Notes under the pieces: model-generated | The model's input: the letters and a program-made list of their open reading frames with translations, nothing else | Told to the model about the DNA's origin: nothing | The model's database searches: none | Program-made: the position numbers and the translations under genes | Part shown: piece by piece, positions 21,554-33,933 of the stretch | Numbering within the stretch: the stretch's first letter is position 1 | Layout of the letters: each line of letters begins with the position of its first letter | DNA from: Osmia lignaria lignaria | Taxonomy: Eukaryota; Arthropoda; Insecta; Hymenoptera; Megachilidae | DNA length: 64,000 nucleotides | Assembly: GCF_051020975.1 (NCBI RefSeq) | Contig: NC_135041.1 | Span: forward strand, 11,172,256-11,236,255 | Direction: 5' to 3'

Positions 21554-22598
21554 TACAAAATAAGTATCTACCCTTTACTTCATTGACCCTGAAGTGATTT
21601 TGAGAATGCGATTCATAAATAGAGTATAATTAGGTAGAAATTAATTTATCCAAATCAGAAATCGAACTTTTTTAATGTTATCTATCTTTAAATTGAGAAA
21701 GTAAATAAATCTGTATTTTGGAGAGACCAGGCTCACCCCGTTTCCTACCTAATTACACGAATACTAGCTGATCAGTGAAACTCTTAAAATACGTAAGTTT
21801 CATAAACACCTATATCCGTATCCGTGTCGAGTTCCAATTTCACTCCATCTTTCCGGTGCAAAAAAAGCGTGGGCGTCTTTGCATTATCGTTATCGCGGTT
21901 TCGGTAGCCAGACCTGTTCGTTAGCGATAAATAGATATAGGCGTGTCTATTAATTCACTATCAATCGTAAACGTGCCTGACCACGTCACGACAAACCTGT
22001 TTTCTCAGGAGCTTCGCGATAAACGGAAACGTCGGTCAATTTTACGATTAACACTTTCTAAGTCGCGAAGAAGTCTACTGCCGGTATTTAAACGTTCTGA
22101 TCCACTTTTCACTCGGCCCGTAACATTTATGCGGGTCTACTTTTCACGTGGTGATGCTTTAAACACCGGCTACTCTTCCATCCTGATTATCCTTTTACAC
22201 ATTCGCTGTCCACGAATAGTAAAGCTTGATTTGTTGCGGCAATTAACCGTGCAAATTGATGTCACGCAACTAAATGTCCATCAGGAAAATTTCTCTACCA
22301 GATAGGATCTCAAGTGGATAAGATACTTTCTTAAGTCAGGAATTTTGTTATTGATGATAAGCGGTTTATCTATAAATTATATTTATAATAGGTTGTTTGA
22401 AAAGTTCATTAATATTAAGATGACACATAAAGTTATTTGAAAATTTAACTGTTGAACACTATTTTAACTAAATTTCCCTGTTATAAATATAAAGCTTCGA
22501 GTTAGGATAGGTTACGTTAGGTTGGGTTTGCCTTTCCTCCATCATAATAAAATCGGGGTTAGGTTAGATTAGGTAAATTAAATAGAGTGGTCCCTGGT
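21554..22598. other. non-coding stretch
   Basis: A 120-codon ORF at 21943-22305 has no recognisable motif. A short TTAGGTT-rich patch at 22500-22580 precedes the LINE tail. Confidence 0.4.
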
Positions 22599-22736
22599 GT
22601 CGGCAGATAAAGAGGTAGTGGTCCTGGCTCCCCCCTGCGGCGCCGGATAGAGGACCACCGAGGAGTTTTAGTCGGTAAGAACCCGACACTACCCTCGTGT
22701 CTTATGCAAGATTTCTCCTCGTTAAAAAAAAAAAAA
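22599..22736 (+). mobile_element. 3' end of a non-LTR retrotransposon (plus strand)
   Basis: A GC-rich segment with GAGTTTTA followed by a hairpin GTCGG-TAAGAAC-CCGAC (22671-22687), then ACTACCC, ends CTCCTCGTT before 13 A at 22724-22736. It is the plus-strand counterpart of the 18.6-kb copy and is 5' truncated. The left limit is estimated. Confidence 0.6.
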
Positions 22737-22744
22737 GTAAATGA

Positions 22745-22870
22745 AATAGCCAAATTTAAAATACGACTTTACTCAATCCTTAAGTAGTATAAAATTTAGA
22801 AAATGAAAATAATATGAAATACGGTATTAAATTAGAATTAGGGTTCTCTCCATGGTCCGCCATTCTATGG
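22745..22870 (-). mobile_element. piggyBac-type miniature element, decayed copy
   Basis: The reverse strand reads CATAGAATGGCGGACCATGG at the end, directly bordered by TTAA at 22871-22874. The body matches the family (ATTTAGAAAATGAAAATAAT). The inner limit is uncertain because of the neighbouring LINE tail. Confidence 0.55.
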
Positions 22871-23218
22871 TTAACACCTTTTCTCTATAATTAAAAAGAA
22901 AATGTATAGAATCACAGTACGTCTTTGTGTCATCAATGATTAAAAGCATATCTCTTTTATCAAGATAAAAAGCGCAAAATAACTGCGAATCACTTGCAAT
23001 AGTTCGCGGGAACGTCGACGAAGCATCAAAGTCTATTATCACCGGCAGACCTCTTATCAAGGAGTGGCGGTGCAGTATAAACGTATGAAGTAGTGACTCG
23101 TTAATGTAGTAATAGCCCAAAGCAACGGTGTAGTGCGTCGTGGTATACGTGGGCAGAGAGAGCATTCTGTTTTTTCGCATTGTCGGGCCAAGTAGTTTGT
23201 TAACGGCGGACGTCAGCG

Positions 23219-23244
23219 ATGTCATCTTCAGAGTTTAACGAGGA
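23219..23244 (+). CDS. first coding exon of a small acidic protein
   Basis: ATG at 23219 begins MSSSEFNE, then leaves two bases (GA) before a strong donor GA|GTAAGT at 23244/23245. Two bases plus the first base of the exon at 25933 form GAA, keeping the frame. About 170 bases upstream look like a 5' UTR. I do not recognise the protein. Confidence 0.45.
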
Positions 23245-25932
23245 GTAAGTAATACTTACGATCTCTCTAAACGACTCACCCCGAACAACTTCCGCGCTAC
23301 AAATTGTCGGATGTTTCGCGAGTCTTGCCCATTAGATTCCTCTTTCGCGACGTTTCCTTCATTAAAGGGATATTGGCTTAGATAAATTAGTCACGTCGCT
23401 TAACTTTGATACTATAAATAGAGTATAAAATTAAATTTAAATTATCGTTACTCAAGAGTCCATCGTTAAGGGGATAATTCATAAAGTGGCACATTTGTAA
23501 CATTGAAATTTCAATACATTGATTTTTATAATGCAAAAGTACTAATTTTTATATTTTAATGAGTGAAACTGTAGAATGGCTTAAAAACATTTGAAATGAT
23601 GAGTAAGTCATCGAAGTGTTAATTTAAAAGCCCAGACGAGGATTAGAAATTATCAATCATACTCGAGAGTGATCAACAAGAAACTTGATATGTAAAAAAG
23701 CAGTTAGAGCTGTAAAAAGCTGATTTAAACTGATGAGTAATGATATTAAAGCGAAAACATGATAGAGTGAAGAATTCCTGTTATTGACACAGATAACGAT
23801 GTCTCATTTGAAACGTCGTACTGTAATTAGGTCACCCGAAAGGATTAACCATCTATTTATCTATTATCGTTCTATATGCAAATATTACCTTTTTAAAGTA
23901 TGATTAAATGTTCAAGATTGAGCGTTTAAAAATCAAGGCAGCCCATGATTACAAGGTTCAGTTGCTTCATTTATCACCTTACAAACGAAGGTAGTTATTT
24001 ATAAAATTGCATGGAACTGATTGGAACTATAAATCAATCAATTAGTGACCAGTAACAAATATTGATTCTAAATAGATCATATCTAGAACAAATATCGAGG
24101 AAATATAAAATGATAGTTATTGATGTTGAAGTTAACAAGAAGACACCTTTTGTTTCTGATGATACACTTTTCTCTATTTAATTAATGTTAAAATGAAGAT
24201 ATTATTTGTTAACAAGAAACAGGAATTTACTTTAAATATACCACTTGAAAATGTCTAGAGTTGGACACTGTTTATTTGAAATGCCATAATTGTTAATTTT
24301 TACCATTTCTTTATCGAATTTTCACTTTTCTGCTACAGTATTTACCGCGCCTTTTATACTTTCTATGAATTATACTCGTTCGTTCTCTGAACTCTATTTC
24401 TCCCACCTACCTGTTCTTACTTTCAATCTTCTCTAAAACACTTCAGAGAACATTAATTTTTGTTCCACGAAAAATCGCATGCACTGGGTCGTCGAACCAA
24501 GAACAACGATAGGCTCAATGCACTTGAGTGCAACGGCCTTTGTCGTAACCGTGAATGCGCTCTCTCTTCGTACCTTTGAGACGATTCTCGCGTAATCGCG
24601 AATCGAACTTGCCTATCGGTAATCGAAATTCCGTTTGAACGCGAGGACCTGGTTTCGTTTCAGCCAGTATACATACTGCTTTCATTTCAATTGACTCTAG
24701 ACATAAGCGCGATATAGCACAAGGACATTATATTACACTGACCTCGTCTCCGTGTGACCCGAGCCGAGTGGCTCATAGAACACCGCTCTAAAGTATTCAT
24801 GCTTCGAATGGAAAGAAAACTTGTGCAATTTACAGTATGATTATATAGAGTTATGCAAATTGAGTGTTATATTCAAAATAAAATAAAAACGAATTTTCTT
24901 CTACATATATTTTTGCAGTAGGCGTCCGATAATTCCCTGCATTTCGAGCTCTGGAAAACGGAGAATTATCGATCATCGTTGGCATGCATGCCTTCTTCAC
25001 GTATTTGTTTACGTGATACAGCAATACATTTATTGGCTATCTGGATGAAAAGGTCGAGTGTACGTGTGTTTATGAATAATGAGTGTGAATATGAGGCGTT
25101 CCTAATGAGGAAATTATATGGTGGGGAGTTAGCGAGCACCCATTGTAGAGTAGGCTTTCCCAGAGAAAATGTCAATATCTCTGGTTCCCCGGGGTTCTAG
25201 CCCCCCTCGGCAGTCTCGAGAAAAATGACGATGTAAGGGAGGAGACCCCTTATATAGTATAAGTCTGTAGCTCCCCACCATTTATTATTCATATTTCTCA
25301 ATTATATACTAAATACTTATATTAGTTTCAATTCTGAATCACTTTTAAATTAAGATTTTCATTGAATCGAAAATTATTATTAATTAACCGTAGAAAGACC
25401 AAGGAGGTTCAAAAAATTATTTATTTTCACTTATACCTTTATTAATATTGAAGAATTAATTCTTTTTAGAAAAGACATTATTAAAAAATAAAAGCATTAG
25501 AAATGAATTACTACGTACCAGACTCCATTTTTCTAGAGTTAACGAATCCAATCCTCCTTCTTTCACGAAAAAAATTAAACTCGCATGATAGCAATTGTAA
25601 CTACGTTCCATGATCATTTTTGACACGAGGAGAATGCAGCTTTCACGCGAACCCTTTCATTAGCTCATCCGCTCGAAGAACAATGCCACAGCCAATTAAA
25701 CTCGTTTAAGCTCTAGACGCGTATTATGTAAGAGCAGACGAAGGGTGGCTATTGTCATTGTACTCCATGAATAGTGCGCCAGCCATTTTTGCAGCGTGTA
25801 TCATTGTCTGGAACAAATGTGATCTCAAACGTTAAAAGAATGTGAAGAATGTCCCTTTAAACTTGCTTAAAATGAAAGAAAACAAGTGCCACATTGTAAA
25901 GTTTCAATGGATCCTGTGTTTTTTATTTTCAG
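23245..25932 (+). other. intron of the small acidic gene
   Basis: A 2.7-kb intron with GTAAGT donor and TTTTTATTTTCAG acceptor. It contains the TIR element at 24914-25145. A GC-richer patch at 24480-24790 could be regulatory. Confidence 0.4.
24914..25145. mobile_element. unclassified TIR repeat
   Basis: The left end GGCGTCCGATAATTCCCTGC and the right end, inverted, GGGTGCTCGCTAACTCCCC are related, giving an element of about 230 bp without ORF support. Related ends occur near 9740. Just outside, 25205-25265 shares a GATGTAAGGG...CCCC...TATA patch with 60790-60850. Confidence 0.3.
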
Positions 25933-26038
25933 AATAAAGCAGAAGGTTCCATCTGAAGAAGTATCAAACGATGAAGATTCAGATGATAGTTTGGAATATT
26001 TTTGGGAAGAAGTGGAAAATCTTAGCTTGGAGTAAGTT
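25933..26038 (+). CDS. second exon of the small acidic protein
   Basis: After a good acceptor (CTTTTTATTTTCAG-like, ending 25932) the frame set by the first exon reads IKQKVPSEEV, then an acidic stretch (SNDEDSDDSLEYFWEEVENL). It runs to LSLE. TAA follows at once (26033-26035), but the stop overlaps a GGA|GTAAGT donor at 26031/26032. The protein could therefore end here at about 42 residues, or splice on. The acceptor at 29062 is phase-compatible and would give EFYFFESSSYP-stop. Codon use, phase agreement and the acidic composition argue for a real exon. The function is unknown. Confidence 0.45.
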
Positions 26039-27407
26039 TTATTGATGATTATTGATAATGTATTTATTAACACACTGACTGCCACGTAAATGCGATTAAC
26101 AAATACTATTGAAAATTTCATTAGATAACATTTTGATTTTTAACAAATCTTATTTACTATCTTCAAAATATTTCGTTATGTATTAAAATTCACTATTATC
26201 AAATTTTATTTATTTGAAAAATATATTAACACTACAGTAGCTCAACCAGAGGTATCAGCAGGTGTCAGCTACTTCTTATTAAGAAATTAGAAAGAAATTA
26301 TAATATATACAAGAATATTTACGAAAATTTAAAAAGTAATAAAAATAATTTGTTAATTTCTCATTGGACAATAATGATTGCACCACTGCCACAAATTCTT
26401 CTCATAAAAACGTCAATTTAGTCATGAAAGAGCTAACGTATCATCGATACCACATTGACATGGTACGTGTCGATGGAATAAAGATCAAATTAGCTCCTAA
26501 ATACGTTCTCTGCCTACGAAATTAGCAACCTGTCGATCACCTAACATTCTTCGAGCAGCGCAGGTGACGTGTAACCGCTACGCGATTCGCATACCCGTAT
26601 AAGTTGTAAAACTTTCACTGATAACGAGAGCAACATTCCAGCGGAACGGTGTCTTCTGAATATTTAGAGGTTCCAGGCTGTCGTGTCGGGAACAGTTTCG
26701 TATTCGGCCGGTTTCGCGAGCGGATCATCCTGCGAGCTTTGCGAAACGCTGCGTTCTCGTTTTTCTCGTCAGCTTTAACTAGTGACATGCACAATTTTAA
26801 CGACTCCTTTTGACACGTGCTCTGTCACACGCTGTGAATAATTAAGTGCAACGCAGCCACCATATTCCGCCCTAAAATGCACTTTTCGCGCTTGTGTCTG
26901 TCAGACGAACAAAGAAGTTGAATTATAACAGGATATTGTCCCGTTGAGCTTCTGTAAGTCTTTTCCTTTTTTTGTTTAACTTGCTGTGCATTACTGTGGA
27001 ATGCTAATGAGACGTAGAGTCAAAAGATTCATTCTTTGTTGAATTAGGTATTCTTGCTTTAAAATGGTATGAATGAGATGGATTAGCACGTTTTGTAAAG
27101 ATTATTTTAGGAGGAATTAAGAAGACTTATGTGACAAAATTGTGTGTTTAATTTTGGAAATTTCTGGTTTAGGGGAAGAGTGAAAGCTACTTACTTAAAT
27201 TTTTCTAAAGTTTACATTTCTTTTCTGAAGTTTCTAAAATTAAAATTTATATAGATGTTAAATGCCTGCGATGAAGTAGGAGGATATTGTACACTGACAA
27301 GTGACAGCACGTCACGACTCTATTAGAGCAAAGTGCAATGTTCCACATACACGTTAACCTGGTTTTAGTGTCATCGATGTCATCGATGTTACAACTAGGC
27401 TTATCAT
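26039..27407. other. non-coding stretch with a possible untranslated first exon
   Basis: A GC-richer block at 26560-26953 ends in TTCT|GTAAGT (26953), so an alternative untranslated exon of a + strand transcript is possible. No coding sequence is seen. Confidence 0.25.
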
Positions 27408-27567
27408 CAGAGGCGGACTGGGACTTAAATTTTTACCGGAAGTTTAGTGACACGAAGGGCCCTCTTGTAATATATGGGCCTTAATTGTAATTAATTGGGC
27501 TCCAAAAATATTGGCCTACTGGCCGACCAGAAATTTTCCCGAATTCCCGATGTCCAACCCGCCTCTG
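27408..27567. mobile_element. hAT-type MITE (CAGAGGCGG family)
   Basis: It begins CAGAGGCGGACTGGGAC and ends GTCCAACCCGCCTCTG, an inverted repeat of 16 bases with two mismatches. Flanking 8-mers CTTATCAT and ATCGTCAT match at 5 of 8 positions, consistent with an old 8-bp target duplication. It is 160 bp with no ORF. Confidence 0.75.
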
Positions 27568-30500
27568 ATCGTCATGCTCCCTAAATATCCGCTATTATAA
27601 ATGGCATAACTGTCTCACGTATTCGTAATTCCTATTTTCTCGATGTCATCCCCATTATTCGGAGGCTATTAATTGGACGAAACGAGCGATTCGTTTGAAC
27701 CTTGTTGAACTAGTTGGCCGCTCGATTACCCCGATGAAACGAAAACGGTGGAACGAAGCAGCCTACACTCTGTGCTCGATCGATTGTCACGCTACTTTCG
27801 CGGATATTTCCCAGGAATGAAATTCGTTCGCATCGTTGGATACGTTGGGTCTTTGAACCAAGAATGACTGTTCCCGTGAACGATGAAACTCGCTTCATTC
27901 TTTGTGAATCACTGTGTTACGCGAGCAGAACCTCCGTTGAGAACAGTGGAATCAGCTTATTATCATCACTTTAGAGCTTGCAATATTTTATAACAATAAA
28001 CAGAGGATAAAAAATGTTTATTATCAAATTCAATTTATTACAAACTACAATAATTTATTTTAGAAAGATAAAGGTTACGCTTCAGAGGAAGATCTATTTA
28101 TGTATTTTCTAAGAATTTTTGTCATAAGCTCATGTAACAAATGAAAGATATGCTTCGATTTAAAGTAAGTTTCAAAGAGAAGGTTTATTTATATAATAGG
28201 AATTTGCTGAGAATTCTTATCATTTCTGCTCAAGTGGAATTATCACAATTCATAATAATAGTCGAAGTTTGATTACAATAGATAGATTATAAATTTCAAA
28301 ATTCTTCATAGATTCCCAAAATTATAAAATTACTAAGAAACCAGCCTCTACTCAAGAGAAGATTTAAGTTACGTCAACGAGCAGCAAAGCATAAAAACAG
28401 AGGTACCATTTTGATAAATTTCCATTAGAAAGCTACCAATTTAATCGTATGACGTTCAATAAGAATGTACACTCAAAGTATACATTAGCAGTATCAATAA
28501 TACAGATAGAAACGAGGAAGCACAGAGACGAACAGCGGATTATTAGTCGTTGAAAGCACGGAAGTGTTTTCATGGATCCAATTTAGACGTGGGAATAGGG
28601 TTACACTAATAGAAACACGAAATTGTCTGGTGTTTCCATGGAAAATTGCAGTGAACTCCGGGTAGATACGTACGTAAGAAGAATTTACAGTTCGAAACCA
28701 GTTCCTGGTTCTCATTCGAGATGCCAGAGGAAAGTAAAAGCGTGCAAGGGCTCGTGATCGATTTCCCGAAGACGAACGTGTTTCCCTGACATTTCTTCGC
28801 GAAAGTGAAACCCATCTGCGACAGGTTCTATAAAAAGGATCGCGATTTCACGCTTGTAAAAACATGTTTTCGAGATACTGTATAAGGGATAAGGATCATT
28901 TTCTCGAGTGGAAAATTGACATTAGTAATGGTGATATTAAAACGTTGCTTTGCCCTGTTTTTCGCAGACGATGAAAACGGTGGATCTGTTTTTCTCGCGT
29001 TCAAGTTACTTGCTCGTTGTGTAATGGATATCGGATGTTGTTGATCTCCTGTTTTATTTCAGATTTTACTTCTTCGAATCGAGTTCTTATCCTTGAAAAC
29101 ATTTTGCTGCGTGGCAATAATAGTAAGAGGCTTTTTAAAATTTATACATTTGAAAATACTAAACGAAGGCTGTGTTAATTACTGCTATGATAAAAAGAAA
29201 CTGATGGAATTACAAATATGTATTAAAAACAAATCCGTATCTTTTTGATTTGTGCCATTATTGTTTATTTGATTGATAGACATTAAAATATATAGAGAAT
29301 TGAATATTATTTAATAAAAAAAATTGTTTAAATTCGATGAAAACTTTCCATACCTTTTTGGTTTTAAAATGCATTCAATAGAGAAATGACTGGAACAACA
29401 AATATATTAACATAAATTAGAAACTATGTTAAAATTAAGTAGTTTATGACCTGGAGAAGATATTGTTAATCGTCACACGATTGTAGAGTAATTTTGACCT
29501 GGCTACAGAAATAAAATATACAAAATATAGAAAGTTCATTAACAGAGCTCAGGCAAAAGAGATAAGATTTACATATGAAAGTGTATTTTAAATTTTCTAC
29601 ACAATTTAGCTTTCAAACCTTCGTATATTAATATTTTAATTACAAATTATTAATTTCTTTATTTCTTTAAAAAGATCATTCTCGAATCAGATTGTTGATA
29701 TTTGAATATTATGAAAAATCTAGAGCTTCTATCTTTTGATGTCTGTATTAAATACAATCGTGAAATGAAACCATAACAGTGCATCCGTCGTAATGCGATT
29801 TGCAAACGTTACTTGTCAGAAATGAAACTGTTTCTAACTTGTCGGTTAAGTACTTACTTATCTTTATTTCTTTGAAACCATAGCGGAACTTTGAAATAAT
29901 TGAATTTGTATAATAAAAATCAAATTCGAATCGTTTATGATTATTTCTTATTCCATTCTCTTCTTTCTATTTTTCATTAATAATATTTTTTTGTAAATTA
30001 TTGTTTTGTGTATCTTTTAAAAATACAAAGAAGGAAAGTAACATTTTAACGTCGTCATCAATCTTCTGAAGAATATAATCGCAGATCATATCAATTTTCC
30101 TCTTTCTAATTCAACTACTGGTGAAGTGTATATACCAACTAAGAGTTAAATTATCAGTATTAATATTCATAACTAAATATTAATAATTATCAATTGAAAA
30201 TCTTTCCTTACAATTAATCTATAAATATTTCAATTGATACATCTCATCGTCAGATGCAACGTACCACGCGTTATTCATTCGTTGATCGTCGCCCACGTGC
30301 TTCTCGATTGTAGCCTCGACTTCCGGTCTTCGTTGAATGCAGCTCGTGGCGCCGATATTGACACCGATTTTGCTATCGACGGTTAACCAGGTCATTGTCT
30401 TTACCAGCCTGGAATATCAATACGTCTGCTCGTTGCGCGCGATTTATCTTGTCGCGATGAAATGAAATTCTACGTCGATGCTGTATCGCAAATTGCGACC

Positions 30501-32035
30501 AGGACCAGGTGGAAATGAAACTGAACGCTCTCACCTGTGTCACGTAAGGTCGATCGGTTCCTTGCCGTTTCACTCTACGGGTCAGGTTTCCAGGGTCACG
30601 TGAAAGCGCGGCTACACTAACTCGTCTATATAATCATTAAAACAGTTCGATAAAACAATCGATGAAATCTTATTTCCATTTTAAAATTTCACTTTTTACG
30701 TCCACAGTATCTTATATACAGAAGGCCGCTAATTAGAATTTAAAATTGAACTCGGGATGAGAATTTACAAACGTTTAGAAAAGCTACATCTTTTATCAGA
30801 TAGCAGAGAGTAAGAAGAAAGCAAAGAAAGAAACGGTGCACTGTTTCTCAGCACGCATCGTGGTATTTTGCCGCGTGGTTGCGGACGAATTCAAAACGCT
30901 CGTTAATTCAGCTCCCCGTCGCGATTTCCGTCCGTTCGATCATATCGCCGGTAACACGCCCACGCGCTACGTGCACCACTGTTCCCTTATAATTAAAGCT
31001 TATCGGGAATCGTGGGGTGATAATTAATAGGATTCCTCTAGAACCCGTTTATTACATCTTTTTTTTCGACCGATCGGTGTCACTTTTCCACGGTGTTCTC
31101 TGTTAACCATGAAATTAGTTCAGTAAAAGGAGAATTTATGGAATTATATTGAAGGGAGTTGAAAAAGTTTTCTTTCATTTTATATTTTACTACATTTTCC
31201 AGGCTTTGTTTTATCATCGTTATTTTAATGAAATCACGCACAAACTCGCTAATTGCAATTTACCCAGCCGTAGAATCGCTCGCAATTATTAAGCTACCGT
31301 GCGTGGAACGGTCGTAGGGTTGGAAAGCGGAAGTTCTCAAGCGGAATACGCTTCAACGAACCTTGAAGAGGCACTCAAAATATTTTGCTGAAGTTGATTG
31401 AAAATCGAAAATTATTGGCAATACTTCTATTTATAATGGACAACGAAATACTTATGAAAATAATTTCATATACAATGAATGTAGAAAATATTTGTACACC
31501 AATTTGTTTTATATAAGACTGTTTTATGTAAATGACAGCCTTGCAATTTGATCATTTTGTAAATATTAATTTGATATAATTCATTCATAGTTGAAGTCTT
31601 TACTAATTATCCATATTTTCTAAAGTAAACTACAGATGTCACGTTCATAAATCAACGACGTTGTATCAAAGAGAACTTAATTAAAGAAACTTTGTTTCAT
31701 CATTTTCAAGAACTTTCAACGATACATATAGTTACTGTTAATCATTTCTGCCAGATGGAGATACTTTCTCTGGCACTTGAAAGATTTCTCATGGAAAATA
31801 AAAAAGCTTCTTTCACTTTCTTTTTCTGTATTCCTTCTTTGTGCAAACCACGAACAGAATGAATATCGAGCTCAGCCCTGTTAAACGTTCCTCGAATATA
31901 ATAAGAAAATGGATAAAAATTTTCTAAGATCTATTTGCAAAGGAAGAATATCAGTTAAGAAAATGTTGCAATTAGTAAACTATCCTCAGTATTATCACAA
32001 AAGCTTTGTAACCTGATATAAAACTCCTTTCAGCC
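27568..32035. other. long non-coding stretch
   Basis: AT-rich with GC-richer patches at 27700-27900, 28500-28830, 30270-30620 and 30830-31030. Several are open on one or both strands without motifs or splice support. A well-formed acceptor at 29062 may serve the small acidic gene. Confidence 0.35.
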
Positions 32036-32236
32036 CAGGACCGAATTAAGGTTTTCGAAGCCTAAAGTTATCAAATTTCCAAAGTCCTCTTTGGTTGATA
32101 AACTTGGTCCAAAAATTGACATTTATTTGAAATAAAATTAAATAACATTTAATCGCAAAGAAAAAGAGTAACAGTAACAATAATTTCCAACCTTGGGTTG
32201 GAGCTCCCTTTACACCTCCCCTTGGTGTGACGCTCC
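32036..32236 (+). mobile_element. hAT-type MITE (CCGGATTAAG family)
   Basis: The left end is CAGGACCGAATTAAGG. The body matches the 33.7- and 58.7-kb copies (CTCTTTGGTTGATAAA; AAATTAAATAACATTTAATC). The right end is degraded. Flanks TTTCAGCC and ATTCCACC match at 5 of 8 positions. Confidence 0.65.
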
Positions 32237-33724
32237 ATTCCACCAAGAAATTAAAAGATAAGAAAATACTTAATATTTCCATTTTACGAATTTGTAAAAT
32301 TTGCATTCAAATAAATTAATGTAAAGTTTCCCTATGTATGCACGCACCAGGTTAAGATCAATTCTGGCACAGTTGTTTCCGCTTGTCCGCTCATTAAGTT
32401 CACAAGATCTCGTTGGGAATGGGGCCTTAACGAGTGGATTCTCATTCAGGAAATAAAATCTCAGTGACTTCGAATGCAGATTATATATTACAGCAACGAT
32501 TAGACGTAGACTACGAGATTTCTTAATTTCAAAAAAGGTATTCGATACAGTAAAATTCTTGATTGATATATCTAACCGAGATTGTACATACATCTACCGT
32601 ACCGTAGATTGTACATTTAACCGAGATAATTTATCTATCGTTTACGGTTAAAAACTTTCTAATTTTAATACCATTCTTTGCTGGATGTTACAAACCTTGA
32701 TGAAAAACATCATAGTAAGAAAAGCATGTTCGATTTTCCCATGCGTATCGAATGTATTCTGAATGCAACAAACAAATGTAACAGACAAGCATCAAATATA
32801 TTGGATGCATTACGAAGTTGATGGTAAATATCTTCTTAATTAGATTGAAAAATTAGTTATAAATAAAACAGAATTTCATCTGTAATTTTATGATTGATTA
32901 TTTCGAGAAAGAAGCAGTCTGAAAAACTTAATAATTAATAAGAAACACATGCTAATAGAAATATACATATAATTGTATATTGTTATATTTGTAAATGTTA
33001 ACTAAGAAAAGATTGCAGATATTCTATTACATTTTTTTTAAATTTCTAGTATGAATAATTAAGAAATAATAGGTCTTAGGTCTACCTATGTAAGTTTTGT
33101 AACTGTTATTATCAGTTAGTTAATTAATGAATTAATTAATTAATTATCCAGGCCTATGCACAGGAATTTACATGTTATTAATAACACTGTCATTTTTCTG
33201 GAAATAAATAAATAAATAAGCATGTATTTATAATTATCTGGAACAGTGCAGCATAGGGTAAAAACATAAATTATGGCTAGTGGTCCAAATTGTGTCGCAT
33301 AAATGTCTCAGTAAACGTCGAAAAAGAAACCCACATACGTAAATCGAAGAACTCGCGTTCCAAGGCGGTCGTATAAGTCCATTGAGATAGCGAGTCAGGT
33401 TCCTCAGGGTTCGATTCGCTCTTGAAAGCCGGTCACGTAGCAGTGCATTCTCCTCTTTTGTTCCGGCAACTTTTCTCGTACACATCAGCTCTTTTCTCTC
33501 ACGATCTTATCCAATGTTGACCCACCCCCTCCTTGCCCCTGGCAACCTTTCTCGTAACCCTTTTCGCCGACCTATGCCGCACGTGCCGCACCTGAAGTGC
33601 CTCCAGGCGGATCTTACATAACCTGATGCCTTGCGTAATACCGTCATTACACTTTTATAGTAATTCGTTGTATTTTTCAGTCGAACAACCGCAGGTCATC
33701 TTATTTCAAATTACAGTTTATGAC
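32237..33724. other. non-coding stretch
   Basis: AT-rich with an (ATTA)n tract at about 33117-33148. A GC-richer patch at 33400-33610 has no coding evidence. Confidence 0.35.
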
Positions 33725-33925
33725 CAGGACCGGTATAAGATTTCTGAGGCCCGGGGGTTATCAAACCTTCGAGGGCTCTATTGGTTGACAAATAAAATTA
33801 AATATCATTTAATCATAAAGAATAAGAGCAACAGTAAAAACAAAAGAGAAGCCTTATAATGGGGCCCGCTGGGAAGTGGGTCCTGGGACTATGGCCCCCT
33901 CAGACCTTTTCTTAATCCGGCGCTA
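33725..33925 (+). mobile_element. hAT-type MITE, intact copy with perfect target duplication
   Basis: It begins CAGGACCGGTATAAG and ends CTTAATCCGGCGCTA. It is flanked by identical 8-mers TTTATGAC at 33717-33724 and 33926-33933. An 8-bp duplication plus a CAG-type terminus is the hallmark of hAT elements. It is 201 bp with no transposase. Confidence 0.9.
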
Positions 33926-33933
33926 TTTATGAC

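Noticed and set aside
22500..22580. TTAGGTT-rich patch resembling insect telomere repeat (TTAGG)n
   Set aside because: Only a few imperfect units, interrupted, next to a LINE tail. Not a telomeric or long interstitial array.
33405..33440. GGTTCGATTC-like box suggesting a tRNA T-loop
   Set aside because: No acceptor, D or anticodon stem could be paired around it. The same applies to GGTTCGATCC at about 12703 and the inverted box at 35890.
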